Shown here: piece after piece, positions 24,502 to 34,558 of the stretch | Layout of the letters: each line of letters opens with the position of its first letter | Position numbering within the stretch: the stretch's first letter is position 1 | Origin: Neofusicoccum parvum | Taxonomy: Eukaryota; Ascomycota; Dothideomycetes; Botryosphaeriales; Botryosphaeriaceae | NCBI GenBank assembly: GCA_020912385.1 | Contig: CP087208.1 | Span: forward strand, 2,852,001 to 2,916,000 | Length of the DNA: 64,000 nt | Reading direction: 5' to 3' | Notes under the pieces: model-generated | What the model was told of the DNA's origin: nothing | Seen by the model: the letters and a program-made list of their open reading frames with translations, nothing else | Databases searched by the model: none | Made by a program: the position numbers and the translations under genes

Positions 24502-24953
24502 TGTTCTAAAGAGCCGGTCTGCCGCCAGACCCTCACTGTACCTGGGCTCCTCCAGCTTCTAGGTGTTGCCTGCGCCCAAGGACCGGCTCTGTCTCTTTAC
24601 CAACATGCTGCGGCCGCTTCCACTGCGGCCCTGCCGACCACTACGATAGCTCGGCAGACTACTCACCCAGCCCTTGAAAGAATCTGGCAAGAACGTCGAG
24701 GTGGGCGTGCAGGTGGAAAACAATGGCATTGTTGAGGTCAATGGAGTTGCGAGCAGAAAATGTACAGATGAGAACAAACCCACACAGTGAAAGACAACGG
24801 CATTGACTCCCATGTCATACCGAAATATAAGGTATGGCACTCCATCACCAATCCAACTCTTCAACCACACCAACAAGTCCTCTCGCGCACCGGATGCCCC
24901 AGAAGACCAAACCAAACCACCAGCACACACCTATCCCACCCCACACACCCACC

Positions 24954-25473
24954 ATGTCCCAACCCGCCACCACAACCACCAACCCCAACCTCCCCTGCCC
25001 GCACCCCAGCTGCCCTTACCGCGCCCCCTCCCCCGCCCTCCTCGCCACCCACACCGAAACCGCCCCCCACCCCTCCTCCCCGCTCCCCTGCCCGCTATCC
25101 CGCTACCTCAACTGCCCCCGCCGCTGCCACTCCGCGCTCGACGCGTCCGACCACCTGCGCGCCGCGCACGCCGCCGAGACGCACCCGTGCGGCCGCTGCA
25201 CCATGGTGTTCGCGACGCCGGCGCTGGCGGCCGCGCACGCGCGCTCCGCGGAGCGTGGAGGCCGGGTGTGCGCGCCGGTTTGCGGACGAGAGGCGCGCGG
25301 GCGTGCATGCGGAGAAGGAGCATCGGGGGTTGGTGGTGCCGTGTCCGAGGGCGGGGGAGTGGGGGTGTCGGTTGCGGTTTGTGAGTGATAAGGTTGCGGA
25401 GATGCATGTGTCGGTGTTGCATAGCGGGAGGGCGCCGCCGAGGTGGTTGGTGGAGGGGAGGAGGGTGGGTTGA
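24954..25473 (+). pseudogene. C2H2-like zinc-finger gene with a single-base frameshift
   Basis: The ATG at 24954 opens MSQPATTTTNPNLPCPHPSC with several Cys/His clusters: CPHPSCPYRAPSPALLATH, CPRRCHSALDASDHLRAAH and CGRCTMVFATPALAAAH. These fit degenerate C2H2 fingers. At about 25254 the frame with high third-position GC moves by one base, so that removing one C restores AGCARRFADERRAGVHAEKE, then CPRAGEWGCRLRFVSDK, up to the stop at 25473. The intact product would be about 172 residues. The shift is too small for an intron. It could be a mutation or an assembly error. A nucleic-acid-binding role is inferred. Confidence 0.6.
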
Positions 25474-25665
25474 GGGCGGTTTGGGAGGGGCGGTTGTGGT
25501 TGGATGGGAGAGATGGAGTAGGGGAGCAGAGACGAGGAAAGGCAGGAGCGGGACTCCTGTGCTGAGTAGAGCAAATTGATTTGAAATGCCTTGAATATTG
25601 TGCCAGATGTTCCGTGAGCCGTGACCTGCATTGTGAGACAACGGCAGTGACTGGATGCATTTTCG

Positions 25666-25708
25666 CTGGAAGGGAGGTGAGACGACAGCACTGGAAGGGA
25701 GGTGAGAC
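25666..25708. repeat. 18-bp direct repeat
   Basis: CTGGAAGGGAGGTGAGAC occurs at 25666-25683 and again at 25691-25708, 25 bases apart, in the short gap between the frameshifted zinc-finger gene and the next gene. It looks like a recent local duplication. Confidence 0.75.
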
Positions 25709-25933
25709 ACGCAAGACTCAGCGGCTGGCGGGTTGGGGAATTGATGCGGAAGTCGCCACATGCCCACCGCCAACAGCGCCTTCCCATCCTGCATTGTTTT
25801 CGTCGGACAATCTGTCCTCGCCCATTGTCTATCTCTCCACGCTGATCCACTCAGCGACATCATCAACGACCATCGACCAGAAGCCCAACTCTTAGTCCAT
25901 TCTTTCCGCGCCGCCTTCGGACAGTCTGCAGCA

Positions 25934-26917
25934 ATGGACGCCACAGTGACTTTAACAAATGCGATACGGACCAGCTTCGTTGAACGTCTCCGTTTCTTCT
26001 TCCCAAAGTACGACGACTCGATTACAAGCAAGTACCGCGCACCGCATGTGGAGCTGGGGGAGTTCAACAACAACGAAGTCGAACAATTCATCGACTTTCT
26101 CGATGACCCGCAGCACAAAGCTCTCACCCGGCTTATGTACATCCCGATCGCATCCTCCGCCTATACGGAACAGGCCACATGTGGGATTTGCAATCAGGCG
26201 TTCACGACGCGGATACATGTACCGGTCAAGCTGCGTTGCGGATGCACCTACGGCGAGTCGTGCGTCATGGCGCACCTGTCAAGTTGCGTGCGCGTAGCTT
26301 CATGCAACCCCGTGGGGGGCGCCGCACTGGGCCAGGCTGTGGTCACGACCTATCCATGCCCGACTCCTTGGTGCAAGCAACCCTGGGTGCCCCTGCATGA
26401 GTGGGCCCAAATGCGGCGGCACCATCCCGGGCACGACGAACAGTCATGGCTCCAGGAGTTCGAGTGGATGCACAAGGCGAAGTTCCTCGATATCATGTGG
26501 ACTCGTTGGGTCGAGCTCGCGCTCAACACGCCCGAAGAGTCCCGCACAGTGATCATCATTCGAGACGACAAAGCCGCCATTGCGACAGCACATCTCGGCA
26601 TTATGTGTCCCAACTACCGAAGGGAGGTGGCAGGCAGGCAGAGTCATGTTTGGGGTCTACCAATAGTCCAGGGAGGCTTCATCGTGAATTACCTGGCCAA
26701 GTTCTTCGAGCAATTGACTGGTGAGGTGTTCAACCTCAACGAAACCACTATCAAGCACTTCACGGTGGCCATTGTGTCCCATTGGATGTGTCATCTCCAC
26801 GAGCTGCAACAACATTATTTCGATGACGAAACAGTATTGGTCTTGAGAGGGTACACGGATAGGCTGATCAAGCACACACTCGTGCTGATGAGGATAAACA
26901 TGAAGATGTTGTTCTGA
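25934..26917 (+). CDS. RING-like zinc-binding hypothetical protein
   Basis: The ATG at 25934 gives a single-exon protein of 327 residues (MDATVTLTNAIRTSFVERLR...); upstream in-frame codons lack coding character. Residues 83-147 carry Cys83-x2-Cys86, Cys102-x-Cys104, Cys110, His114, Cys118, Cys124 and a closing CPTPWC (142-147), a RING-like cross-brace pattern with extra cysteines. The remaining 180 residues are probably helical, with no recognised domain. An E3 ubiquitin-ligase role is plausible but not shown. Base composition is less GC-extreme than in neighbouring genes and lacks the C-to-G skew change seen in them. Confidence 0.7.
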   Translation: MDATVTLTNAIRTSFVERLRFFFPKYDDSITSKYRAPHVELGEFNNNEVEQFIDFLDDPQHKALTRLMYIPIASSAYTEQATCGICNQAFTTRIHVPVKLRCGCTYGESCVMAHLSSCVRVASCNPVGGAALGQAVVTTYPCPTPWCKQPWVPLHEWAQMRRHHPGHDEQSWLQEFEWMHKAKFLDIMWTRWVELALNTPEESRTVIIIRDDKAAIATAHLGIMCPNYRREVAGRQSHVWGLPIVQGGFIVNYLAKFFEQLTGEVFNLNETTIKHFTVAIVSHWMCHLHELQQHYFDDETVLVLRGYTDRLIKHTLVLMRINMKMLF

Positions 26918-27382
26918 GCATGTGTGCTAATCTCAGCACTGGCTTTTGTTGTCTGAACTATCATTAGCAGAGTGATCTTCTTGGCGGGTCTCATAGCTTT
27001 GCTCGGAAAAGACGATGAAATTCACAAGGTAGCGACACAGCTACTTGCGAGCAGAGACTCCTGTGGCGAATTAAGTCTAGACAACCTTGCCGAATAGTTT
27101 GGTGTACTGGCGGTCATCTCCACATCCCGCGAAAGCGAGTGAGCCGGTCACTGGGGAGCTCAATGAAGGGTCGTGGGAAATTTTTGCCGTGTGGAAATGT
27201 CACTTCCCTGCCAGGATGCGCCGCTCCGGACCACCACTGCCGCACCACTACTGCTATACTAATACCGCACTCCGGGTCAAGCCGTCTCCTCTGTTCCTCT
27301 TCCTCTTCTTCTTCCTTCTACTCACAACATTACCGCGCATCGTCAGTCAACCCTTCCTCGACACCATCCGCACGCCTTCACG

Positions 27383-27969
27383 ATGGACCACTTCACAGCC
27401 ATCCGCCGTCCTCTCTCCTCAACCACAACAACTACCCCCTCCTCCGGGCGCCAATCTCCCTCCAACCGCCCTTCCGCCCACTCCACCCCAACCCGCCACT
27501 TCATCGCGACCGGCGCCATCCTGCACCAACCCTTCCGTACGCCTCTCCCCTCCTCCCCGGTCCATCTGCTAACCCACCCCGATAGTCCAAGCCGCAACCC
27601 TCTACCCGCGCGCCCCGCACCACCTGGTCCGCGTCGTCCAGATCGCTGACCCGCCGTACCTGCGGCCCGTCTTCTACGCCGCGTTGTTCGTTTCCAGTAA
27701 GGCCGACGCCGCGCGCATGCGGCTTGTTGCCGTTGGGAGGGGGGCGGGGGCCGGATGGCGCGGTGGAGGCGTTGGCGGTGGCGAAGGGGGAGGGAGCAGG
27801 TTTTCTGTTGGGGAAGGGGGAGAGGAGAATTGTGAGTGCCCGCGAAGAGAGGTTTCGTGGGGATAGAGGGGGCAGGGCATGGGCGTTCTCGTGGGATTTG
27901 AGAGGTGTGTGCAGGGCGATTGCTTCAAAGACGTTTGGGAGGGAAATCCGCCTACTCTGCTATACTTGA
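27383..27969 (+). pseudogene. hypothetical gene, spliced, probably broken in a G run
   Basis: The ATG at 27383 opens MDHFTAIRRPLSSTTTTTPS. The first exon ends at an intron with GTACGC, GCTAAC and GATAG (about 27537-27586). The next exon reads AATLYPRAPHHLVRVVQIAD, PPYLRPVFYAALFVSSKADA and ARMRLVAV. Near 27735-27755, in a run of G, the frame with coding bias moves by one base to DGAVEALAVAKGEGAGFLLG and continues to a stop at 27969. Without correction the protein ends at 27866. A 43-nt intron (27697-27739) is a less likely explanation because it lacks a branch site. No family is recognised. Confidence 0.45.
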
Positions 27970-29190
27970 GGAGTTCTCACGACTCTGGGTTTGATTTCAG
28001 GACCGAGATATTCAACTGAGCATCAACACAACGCTGGGTATACGGAGCTAGGTTCTGGTAATACTCATTCTATGCAGCTACCGATACTATTTTCAAAGCG
28101 GACACGGTCGATATTAGAGGCCTCTGAAAAACCGATTTATCATTGGTATAGAATATTCCCAGGAGGACCTGGACTACTTGATCTCGTGTATCTGTATAAA
28201 ATCAAAGTGTTTCACCAACCAAACACTGCGTTCTCGATCGACGGTGAGTTCGTCGCAGAGGCTCCACAAGTCGGGCGTGGGTGAAGCGGTTCCGGAGAAT
28301 CGCTATGACCTATGTGTGAAGTTTCTTGGAACCCCTTCCAAGCCACTCTTCCATCCACGCGAGAAGGGTCCGCATCATTCAAAGCCGGATGGCTGAATGT
28401 GCTGGAAGAAGTGATCTCAACACAGATCTAGCCTTCGTACCGGTTGATCAACTGACCAGACTGGTACATGCCATTCGTAAGGAGAACGGCCTCCTCGATG
28501 CTCAAGAACGAAGGAGTGCCGTATCCAGTCAGATCTTGCTGCTGGAACATGGCGCGCTTAGGCTGTGTTTTCAGGCTACTCTGGGGTGCGCTGGAGGCAC
28601 AAGGATTGGCGTCCTGGAGCAGGCGGCTATGAAGTGTCGGTAGCATGCATTGAACTTGGGAAATGGACAGGACTTACACATTTGGTAGAGGAAGCTCCCA
28701 AACTTCAAAGGAAGTGAGTGACGGCTGCTTGGCTGTCGTTACAACAAACTTGTCAGTTTGAAATTCTAAGCCAGGGCAAACCATTGAGAGTGAAGTGTAC
28801 AGGAGAGAGACGCCTTACCTGCTAATGCATCCAAGGCGGCTTTCTGACCATGATAGCTGCGAAAGAGCCCAGAAAGGGCGACTGTGGAGTTGAAGTTGCA
28901 AGAAGTTGATGCAGAAGAAGAACGGAAATTTGCAGGATATTTAACTACACAGTGCGCGTTGTTGCCTAGATTAAGCGAGGTTCCGGGAGAGGATGTGTGA
29001 TTGGATAGGGGTCGTGCGCAGTCTGTCTGTATGTGACAGCGGGCTTCCCAAATGAACCGCACTCCGGTTCGCATTGCCTTTCCATCCTGCACCTGCCGTG
29101 CGTAAATCTACTTACGGGTAAACCTTCCTGATAAATAAGCACATTGTCCAGCTGAATGGTGGTTTCACTTTACCGGACGTCTAGAGTGCC
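27970..29190. other. intergenic, nothing recognised
   Basis: Moderate-GC DNA with short unconvincing ORFs on both strands. No RNA genes or repeats seen. Confidence 0.4.
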
Positions 29191-29197
29191 TATATAA
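29191..29197 (+). promoter_or_regulatory. TATA box of the 62-aa membrane-protein gene
   Basis: TATATAA lies 230 bases before the start codon, followed by a C/T-rich leader that is interrupted by a 53-nt intron at 29326-29378 (GTAAGC, CCTGAC branch site, CGCAG). Confidence 0.55.
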
Positions 29198-29420
29198 ACC
29201 ACCAACGTCTTTTCACTTCAACATCTTTCCCCTTAACACCACCAACCTTCTTCGCCCGCACCAGCAAGTATCCAGATCTTCTTGCCTCCACACAGCCGTG
29301 TCTCTCCCGCTGCTCCACAACAACCGTAAGCCCCCCAGAAGTCACGACTCCAAGCCAAACCCCTGACAATCAACGCAGTCCACCACCACACCCACACCCA
29401 CACCACCCACCACCACCACC

Positions 29421-29609
29421 ATGAAGGCCAACGCGACCATCGCCGTCGTCTTCATCATGCTCCTCTTCTTCGCCGCCGTGGCTTGGGCGATTACCGCCTC
29501 CTGCACGAGGCGCAAGATCGCCGCCCGTGCCGCTGCCACCGCCGCCGCCCGCACCAACGCCGCTCAGGGCAGCGGTGCCGAGGCTGGCATCGAGCTCCGC
29601 GCGCGTTAA
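29421..29609 (+). CDS. 62-residue single-pass membrane protein
   Basis: The ATG at 29421 follows a Kozak-like CACC. The protein begins MKANATIAVVFIMLLFFAAV AWAI, one hydrophobic segment (about residues 5-25), then a basic, Ala-rich tail (CTRRKIAARAAATAAARTNA). A TATA box and a 5'-UTR intron support it as a real, expressed small gene. The hydrophobic part could be a transmembrane anchor or a signal peptide; the following positive charges favour an anchor with a cytosolic tail. No family is recognised. A second micro-membrane protein with the same layout lies at 62590. Confidence 0.65.
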   Translation: MKANATIAVVFIMLLFFAAVAWAITASCTRRKIAARAAATAAARTNAAQGSGAEAGIELRAR

Positions 29610-30732
29610 AAAAGTTTCTTTGATTTGGCATTAGGGGGGGTTTGGGGGGTTTAGGCTTTTTTTTTTTCTGAACGGCGAGTGGGATCTGGCAGGCCCGCCG
29701 CTGGGGAAACAAATTCAAACTTTTCACACGCATTCTGTTTAACCTTGCTTTGCTTGATATTTTGTGACCGGAATGAGTGATTTCTCGCCTGATTGGTTCA
29801 GCGGAGAGGCATGGTTGTTCTCCGGATCCTGTTATTTCAAAGGAGATCTTCTTGAACGTCTGCACTATACTTCGCAGTGCTCGTTGGACAGTTTTTGCGG
29901 TGTGATGAACACATGTATAGATCGCATGTGGTGGCACATATGCGCGGGTCTAAGAACTTGTTTTTTCTACTTTAGTTCGTCGCCATGGGGAGTTGAAGCA
30001 TTCGTCCGGATGAAGAATCCTCAACGTCGCCGAGAAATCTTGTCGAATGAAAGCCTCCATTCCCCATGTGATGGTCTAGACTTTCTGGGATCTATCGATT
30101 CCTTACACGGCATTTTATTCTTTTTGCCGGCGAATGCCAATTGATCGTCGACAAGAACGACGTCGGGGAACGGAAAATCCCCGGCGCGGCTGTACCAAGC
30201 CACCCCCGCCAGCTGTCGCAGCTCCCATCTTCATCTTGTCATCGTTGCAATCGACTTCCGTTTAGTCTATTCCATCTTGCTCATCATCAGTTGTAGCGTG
30301 TGCGTCATCAACGTACTCTCTTCGTACCCAGCCCGTCAAGCTGTCACACCCATCAGCAGCATCCGACACTCCCTACTGAGCAGCCAGTGCTTCCGGATGC
30401 CTACAGCTCGCTCGTCTCGTCCATATTCTCCCCCATCTCTTCGCACCATCGCTCCGGCACGTCCTCGACTCCAGCAGTCTCCCCATACGCCGTCCCGCGG
30501 AACCCCTCCCCACCCACATTCCATCCTCCTTCCTCCTGCCCCGTTTCCCCTCCGCTGCGACTATTCCATACCCCGTCTCTCCCTGACATAGATTACAGCG
30601 TTCGCTGATTCTACTATCACTTCAGCGCCTCCCAACACAGGTCCCGCTCCCACCCCTCCCCACCTTCCCCAACCGCTCTTTCCTCTTGTGATAACCCTTA
30701 CGCCCCTCCTTCCTTCCCCAACAAGCACAACA
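29610..30732. other. intergenic, nothing recognised
   Basis: It contains G and T homopolymer runs directly after the small gene (29630-29670). No gene supported. Confidence 0.4.
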
Positions 30733-30868
30733 GCGTTGGTGGTTTAGTGGTAAAATTCATCGTTGCCAGCCGTTGCCGGTCCGCCAGGAGTCGCCTCCTC
30801 CCAGGAGCCCTCCCAGGACCTCAACACCACGTCTCGATGAGCCCCGGGTTCGATTCCCGGCCGACGCA
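30733..30868 (+). tRNA. tRNA-Gly (anticodon GCC) with a 65-nt intron
   Basis: The acceptor stem GCGTTGG/CCGACGC (with a T-G pair), D-arm GGTTTAGTGG, anticodon stem CATCG/CGATG around TTGCCA-T, T-arm CCGGG-TTCGATT-CCCGG and discriminator A form a complete cloverleaf. The anticodon GCC is at 30765-30767. The intron, 30769-30833, follows position 37, the standard eukaryotic site. The mature tRNA is 71 nt, normal for tRNA-Gly. The exact intron edges are chosen to close the anticodon stem and could move by a base. Confidence 0.93.
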
Positions 30869-31315
30869 TCTCTTTTGGCCGCTGCCAGCCCGCTCCAGCT
30901 GCGCGCGGCGGAGTCCTGTCGTTTTGGCGTTGCGGCCGCGCGAGCCGGGGACACGGTGCGGACCGTGATGGCGGCCGCGGCGCCGCCGAGATCGGGCCGG
31001 CCGGTCTGGAACGTCGGGGATTTTTTTTTCTGGCCGGTTGCGCCGGGGGCGGGAAGGGCTGGGGAGGGGAGGGAGGGAGGGTAGGTGGACGGTCTTGGGA
31101 GGTTGGGAGGTGGATGGGCGTGTTGGATGATGGCGAGACGAGGCTGCGATGGCGGAGGGGGGAAACCGGCAGCAGGCTTTGCACGCGCGATACAACGCAG
31201 AGCTCGAATGTGTCCTGCGCTGTGGACTCCGTAACGCTGTTCAAGCTGGGTATATGGTGCTACCCGGCCGGCAAACCTCCATCAACAACCATCAGCTCCT
31301 CCAAGGAGCTCAACA

Positions 31316-31407
31316 TCTTCGATGGTCTAGTGGTGATGATTTCCGCTTGTCATTTGGGTTCCAGATAGCAAGCGCGGGAGACCGGGGTTCGATTCCCCGT
31401 CGGAGAG
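31316..31407 (+). tRNA. tRNA-Asp (anticodon GTC) with a 20-nt intron
   Basis: The acceptor stem TCTTCGA/TCGGAGA, D-arm TGGTCTAGTGGTGA, anticodon stem TCCGC/GCGGG around TTGTCA-C, T-arm CGGGG-TTCGATT-CCCCG and discriminator G are all present. The anticodon GTC is at 31349-31351. The intron, 31353-31372, follows position 37. The mature tRNA is 72 nt. It lies 450 bases after tRNA-Gly on the same strand. No other tRNA gene was found in the window. Confidence 0.93.
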
Positions 31408-32155
31408 ATTGAGGTAGTCTTTTGCCTCTTGTGTTGGTGGTGTTGAGGTGGTGAGGGTTGGCGGTGGTGTTGTTGATGGCCGGGGTGGAATTTCAGGGGG
31501 CGGACTGCGTCCACGCAGCGCCTGCGCGGCGCCTGTGCATTGCAACACCGCCGATTCTCTTTTACGAGTCTCCCGCGAGAAAGGCTCTTCTTTTTGCTGT
31601 GGGTCGGCGTGCAGGAGGTATGGTGTTGAGGTTCGGCGCCAACTTTTTTCCTTGCACAAGCACATGGACCGAGCGCTGCGGACCCACCACGGGCAGTGTG
31701 CGTAACAAGACAAAGAAAGGTACGAAACGACGTGAATGGCGAGGCGAAAGAAGTCTCTGTCGGATTTGCTACCGTATGTGCCGTGATGAGGGTGTGGTGC
31801 TGGACAACGATGTCGGTTTTTTGTCTCGGCCGGATGGTATAAGCACGCCGTGATGAATGCAAAGTATCAGTCATGCGTCTCCGTTTTGAGGAACAATATC
31901 AGCAATGAACAAACAACATGAAGAGGACAATATCAACACTGCGTGCCAAGAGAGCACCATCACCAGCCACGAGGCCAAGCATCCTTTGTCCTCTCGGCCC
32001 TGCTCGAGCACCAGACCGAGAGAATCGTCCTCTCTTTGATCGCGTACAATACATAAGCATGAGATCCCGCATCCTCTCAATAGCACCTACATCAGGAGAC
32101 GTACATACCATACTCACCTTATCCAATCATTACCAACCCACACTCGCTATCAACC

Positions 32156-32629
32156 ATGCAACTCACCACCCTCACCCTCCTCAGCCTCTCCGCCGCCCTC
32201 AGCCTCGCCGCCCCCGGCAGCAGAGACCTCCCGACCGACCCCCCTCTCCCCGCAGACTTCGGCCTGGCCATCCCCGTCGAGCCGCTCGACACGGCGCCAA
32301 CCACCATCTCCACCTCGCACCACGCGCTGCGCCCGCGCCAGGGCTACGGCCCGAGGCTCAAGCGCGTGCGCTACTGCCAGCACGCCAACGGGGCGGGCAA
32401 CTGCCTGAACCAGGACATCAACGCGCAGACGTGCTACAACTTCGCGTCGTGGTGGAACGACCGCATCTCGTCCATCTACGTCAACCCCGGCACCCAGTGC
32501 TGGCTGTTCTCCGATCGCAACTGCCACGGCAAGGACGTCACCGTGTTGCATCCGGGTATCGGGAATATGAAGTTGGTGGGGATGAATGATGCGGCAAGCT
32601 CGATTAAGTGCGCTTGGTATTTTGCGTAG
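32156..32629 (+). CDS. secreted beta/gamma-crystallin-like cysteine-rich protein
   Basis: This is a single exon of 157 residues. A signal peptide (MQLTTLTLLSLSAALSLAAP) is followed by a pro-region ending at a Kex2-like LKR (residues 68-70). The mature part has six cysteines (74, 83, 93, 115, 123, 152), enough for three disulfides. Two copies of the crystallin-type calcium-binding motif Asn/Asp-Asn/Asp-x-x-Ser/Thr-Ser are present: NDRISS (101-106) and NDAASS (144-149), the second after the FSDRNCHGKDVTV strand pattern. I read it as a secreted calcium-binding beta/gamma-crystallin-like protein. Its role, structural or effector-like, cannot be told from sequence. Confidence 0.8.
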   Translation: MQLTTLTLLSLSAALSLAAPGSRDLPTDPPLPADFGLAIPVEPLDTAPTTISTSHHALRPRQGYGPRLKRVRYCQHANGAGNCLNQDINAQTCYNFASWWNDRISSIYVNPGTQCWLFSDRNCHGKDVTVLHPGIGNMKLVGMNDAASSIKCAWYFA

Positions 32630-33673
32630 ATGGGAGGGGTGGCGCTGTTGCGGGTCTTTGAGGTGATGCGGCTGGATTTGGTGGTCGAGTCTCTTTGTTT
32701 CTTGAAGGATTGTGTGCTCTGTTTGTTGGGAGTGCTATTTCAACTGCGTACGCCTGAAGGGAGGATGACAATCCTTTTCTTTCTCTGCGTCGTGTGCTTT
32801 ATATGTCATGAACACGAGCCCACGCTGCACAAAGCCGTAGTCCGCCCTTCACGGCATCAATGTGAAATCTGCAGCCCAGTTTTTCCTGGGATCTTGCTCC
32901 ACGATATCTCTGTGCCCCATATGCCGCCTGCGCAAACTGAGTTCTCCATAACATCCCCCACGCCTCCATTTGCGTGCTCTTGGTGCCCTTCGCATTCTTG
33001 AAAGCGGTTGTTCGCCGCATAGCCAAGTCCGACGCCGTCTCCATCATGTCAAGGAGGTTGGCGGCCACCTCGTCCCCTGAGTGCTGAGCTCCCGGATCCA
33101 GAGGCCAAAACGGGCTTGTGAACTGCTGGCGCTAAATGAGAAGTCGGGGGCGTGGCTGGCTGGCAGGGGAGAGCGGCGAGGTGGATGACGAGCAGGAAGA
33201 TAATGGGTAAAGACAGGTATTGGAGGTAGCATGGCTGTTGCTGCACAAGGTGGTGGGAGTGCGGTAGTTGGCAAGAATGTCGGCGAGGCTCTTTTTAGGA
33301 GTAAAAGATGAGGAAGTAATCTCTGACGGTGGCTAGGATCGCGAAGCGAAAGAAAACCAGTAGAAAGAAGCTGTCCAAACTGTCAGCGCTCCACGAAGAT
33401 GTAAGGCATGTGGGAGGATGTGTGTCAGAAGATCTTGATTGAAGTTCTCCACTGATGCTCAGATATGCATCGGAAACCTCTAAAACACATGTATGGTGTT
33501 AAAGTCCACCTCTGAAGTGTCTGATGTCTGATACCCACAGCCCGGTGAACCCCATCTTAAAGTAAAGTCCCCATAGCCAAGTGTCCCCATCTCAGAAGCA
33601 AATCCACCCGGCCCAGTATCCATCATCTCGGTGGCAAGCCCAAACAGCCACCACCATGGTTGCACCTTACGGC
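32630..33673. other. intergenic, nothing recognised
   Basis: Convergent gap between the secreted-protein gene and the minus-strand charged protein gene. No supported feature. Confidence 0.4.
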
Positions 33674-34558
33674 TCAGACTTCCGAGCGCGCAATCTTTCG
33701 CTTCCTTCCCCTCTTCTCCTTCTTCTCCTCCGCCCTCTCCTCTCCCTTCTCTCCCTCCTCCTCCACCGCCTTCAACGGCCTCCACCGCTGCGGCCTCCTG
33801 CGCCTGCTGCCCGTCTGCGTGCGCCGATATCCCCACGGGACCGTCATCATCTCCCCCCACACCTCATCCACCACCTCCTCGACCTCCTCATCGTCTCCGC
33901 GCACCTGCGTGTGGTTGTGCCGCAGGAACGCCGGCGCCAGCGGATCATTGCGGAACCGGTCGAACGCGGCGCGCGTCTCTGCGGCGCGCGCGGCCGCCTC
34001 GGGCGGCATGACGCTGTGGCTCGTCAGCGGGGGAGCAACGTCGGGAGAGGGGAAGGCGGGGTGGGGATGGAGGGGTAGGGTCGTGCGGTAAACGTACCGC
34101 AGCATCTCGCGGTAGACGGTCGGCGACACGGTGCCGGGGAGGTAGGTGTAGAAGTCGCGGGCGTGCGGCGGCAGCTGCGCGAAGTTGGAGCCGGGCGGAG
34201 CCGGGTAGATGAACTCGGGCGGCTCGGGCGTGGAGGCCGCGCTGGCGGTCGTGTTGTGGTTGCGCTCTAGGGCTGGCTCCGCGTCGTGGGCGCAGGTGCA
34301 GTCAGCGCTCGCGGCGCCGTGGTCATCGTCCAAGGACGCGGGCGAGCTGGCTGCCGTGGCAGTGGCGGACGAGGTGGTAGCGGGCTCTGTGGGCTGCGGG
34401 GACGGAGGCGGAGGAGCTTCTTCGTGACACTCGACGCTCCAATTGATGCTGTGTGGACTGTCAGTGGAAGCCGCGTGACGCGATGCGCTGAAGGTGTTGT
34501 GGAAGACGTACTGGGGGTACTCGAGGCGAAGCTGGCGAACCAGGTCCTCATCGGACAT
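33674..34558 (-). CDS. hypothetical charged protein with a C-terminal nuclear-localisation-like tail
   Basis: The minus-strand ATG at 34558 gives 294 residues starting MSDEDLVRQLRLEYPQYVFH. An earlier ATG at 34726 is in frame but lies in less coding-like DNA. A possible in-frame 54-nt intron (GTACGT ... CTGACAG) spans roughly residues 16-34, so the spliced form may lack that stretch. The middle (about 130-210) has EFIYPAPPGSNFAQLPPHAR and DFYTYLPGTVSPTVYREMLR, which look globular. The tail is Glu/Lys/Arg-rich and ends KKEKRGRKRKIARSEV, a nuclear-type signal. No family is recognised. Confidence 0.6.
   Translation of the reverse strand: MSDEDLVRQLRLEYPQYVFHNTFSASRHAASTDSPHSINWSVECHEEAPPPPSPQPTEPATTSSATATAASSPASLDDDHGAASADCTCAHDAEPALERNHNTTASAASTPEPPEFIYPAPPGSNFAQLPPHARDFYTYLPGTVSPTVYREMLRYVYRTTLPLHPHPAFPSPDVAPPLTSHSVMPPEAAARAAETRAAFDRFRNDPLAPAFLRHNHTQVRGDDEEVEEVVDEVWGEMMTVPWGYRRTQTGSRRRRPQRWRPLKAVEEEGEKGEERAEEKKEKRGRKRKIARSEV

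Larger units (their letters stand above)
23317..24953. other. intergenic, AT-richer
   Basis: Apart from a doubtful minus-strand ORF (24312-24479) and a perfect palindrome (24480-24501), nothing is recognised. Confidence 0.4.
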
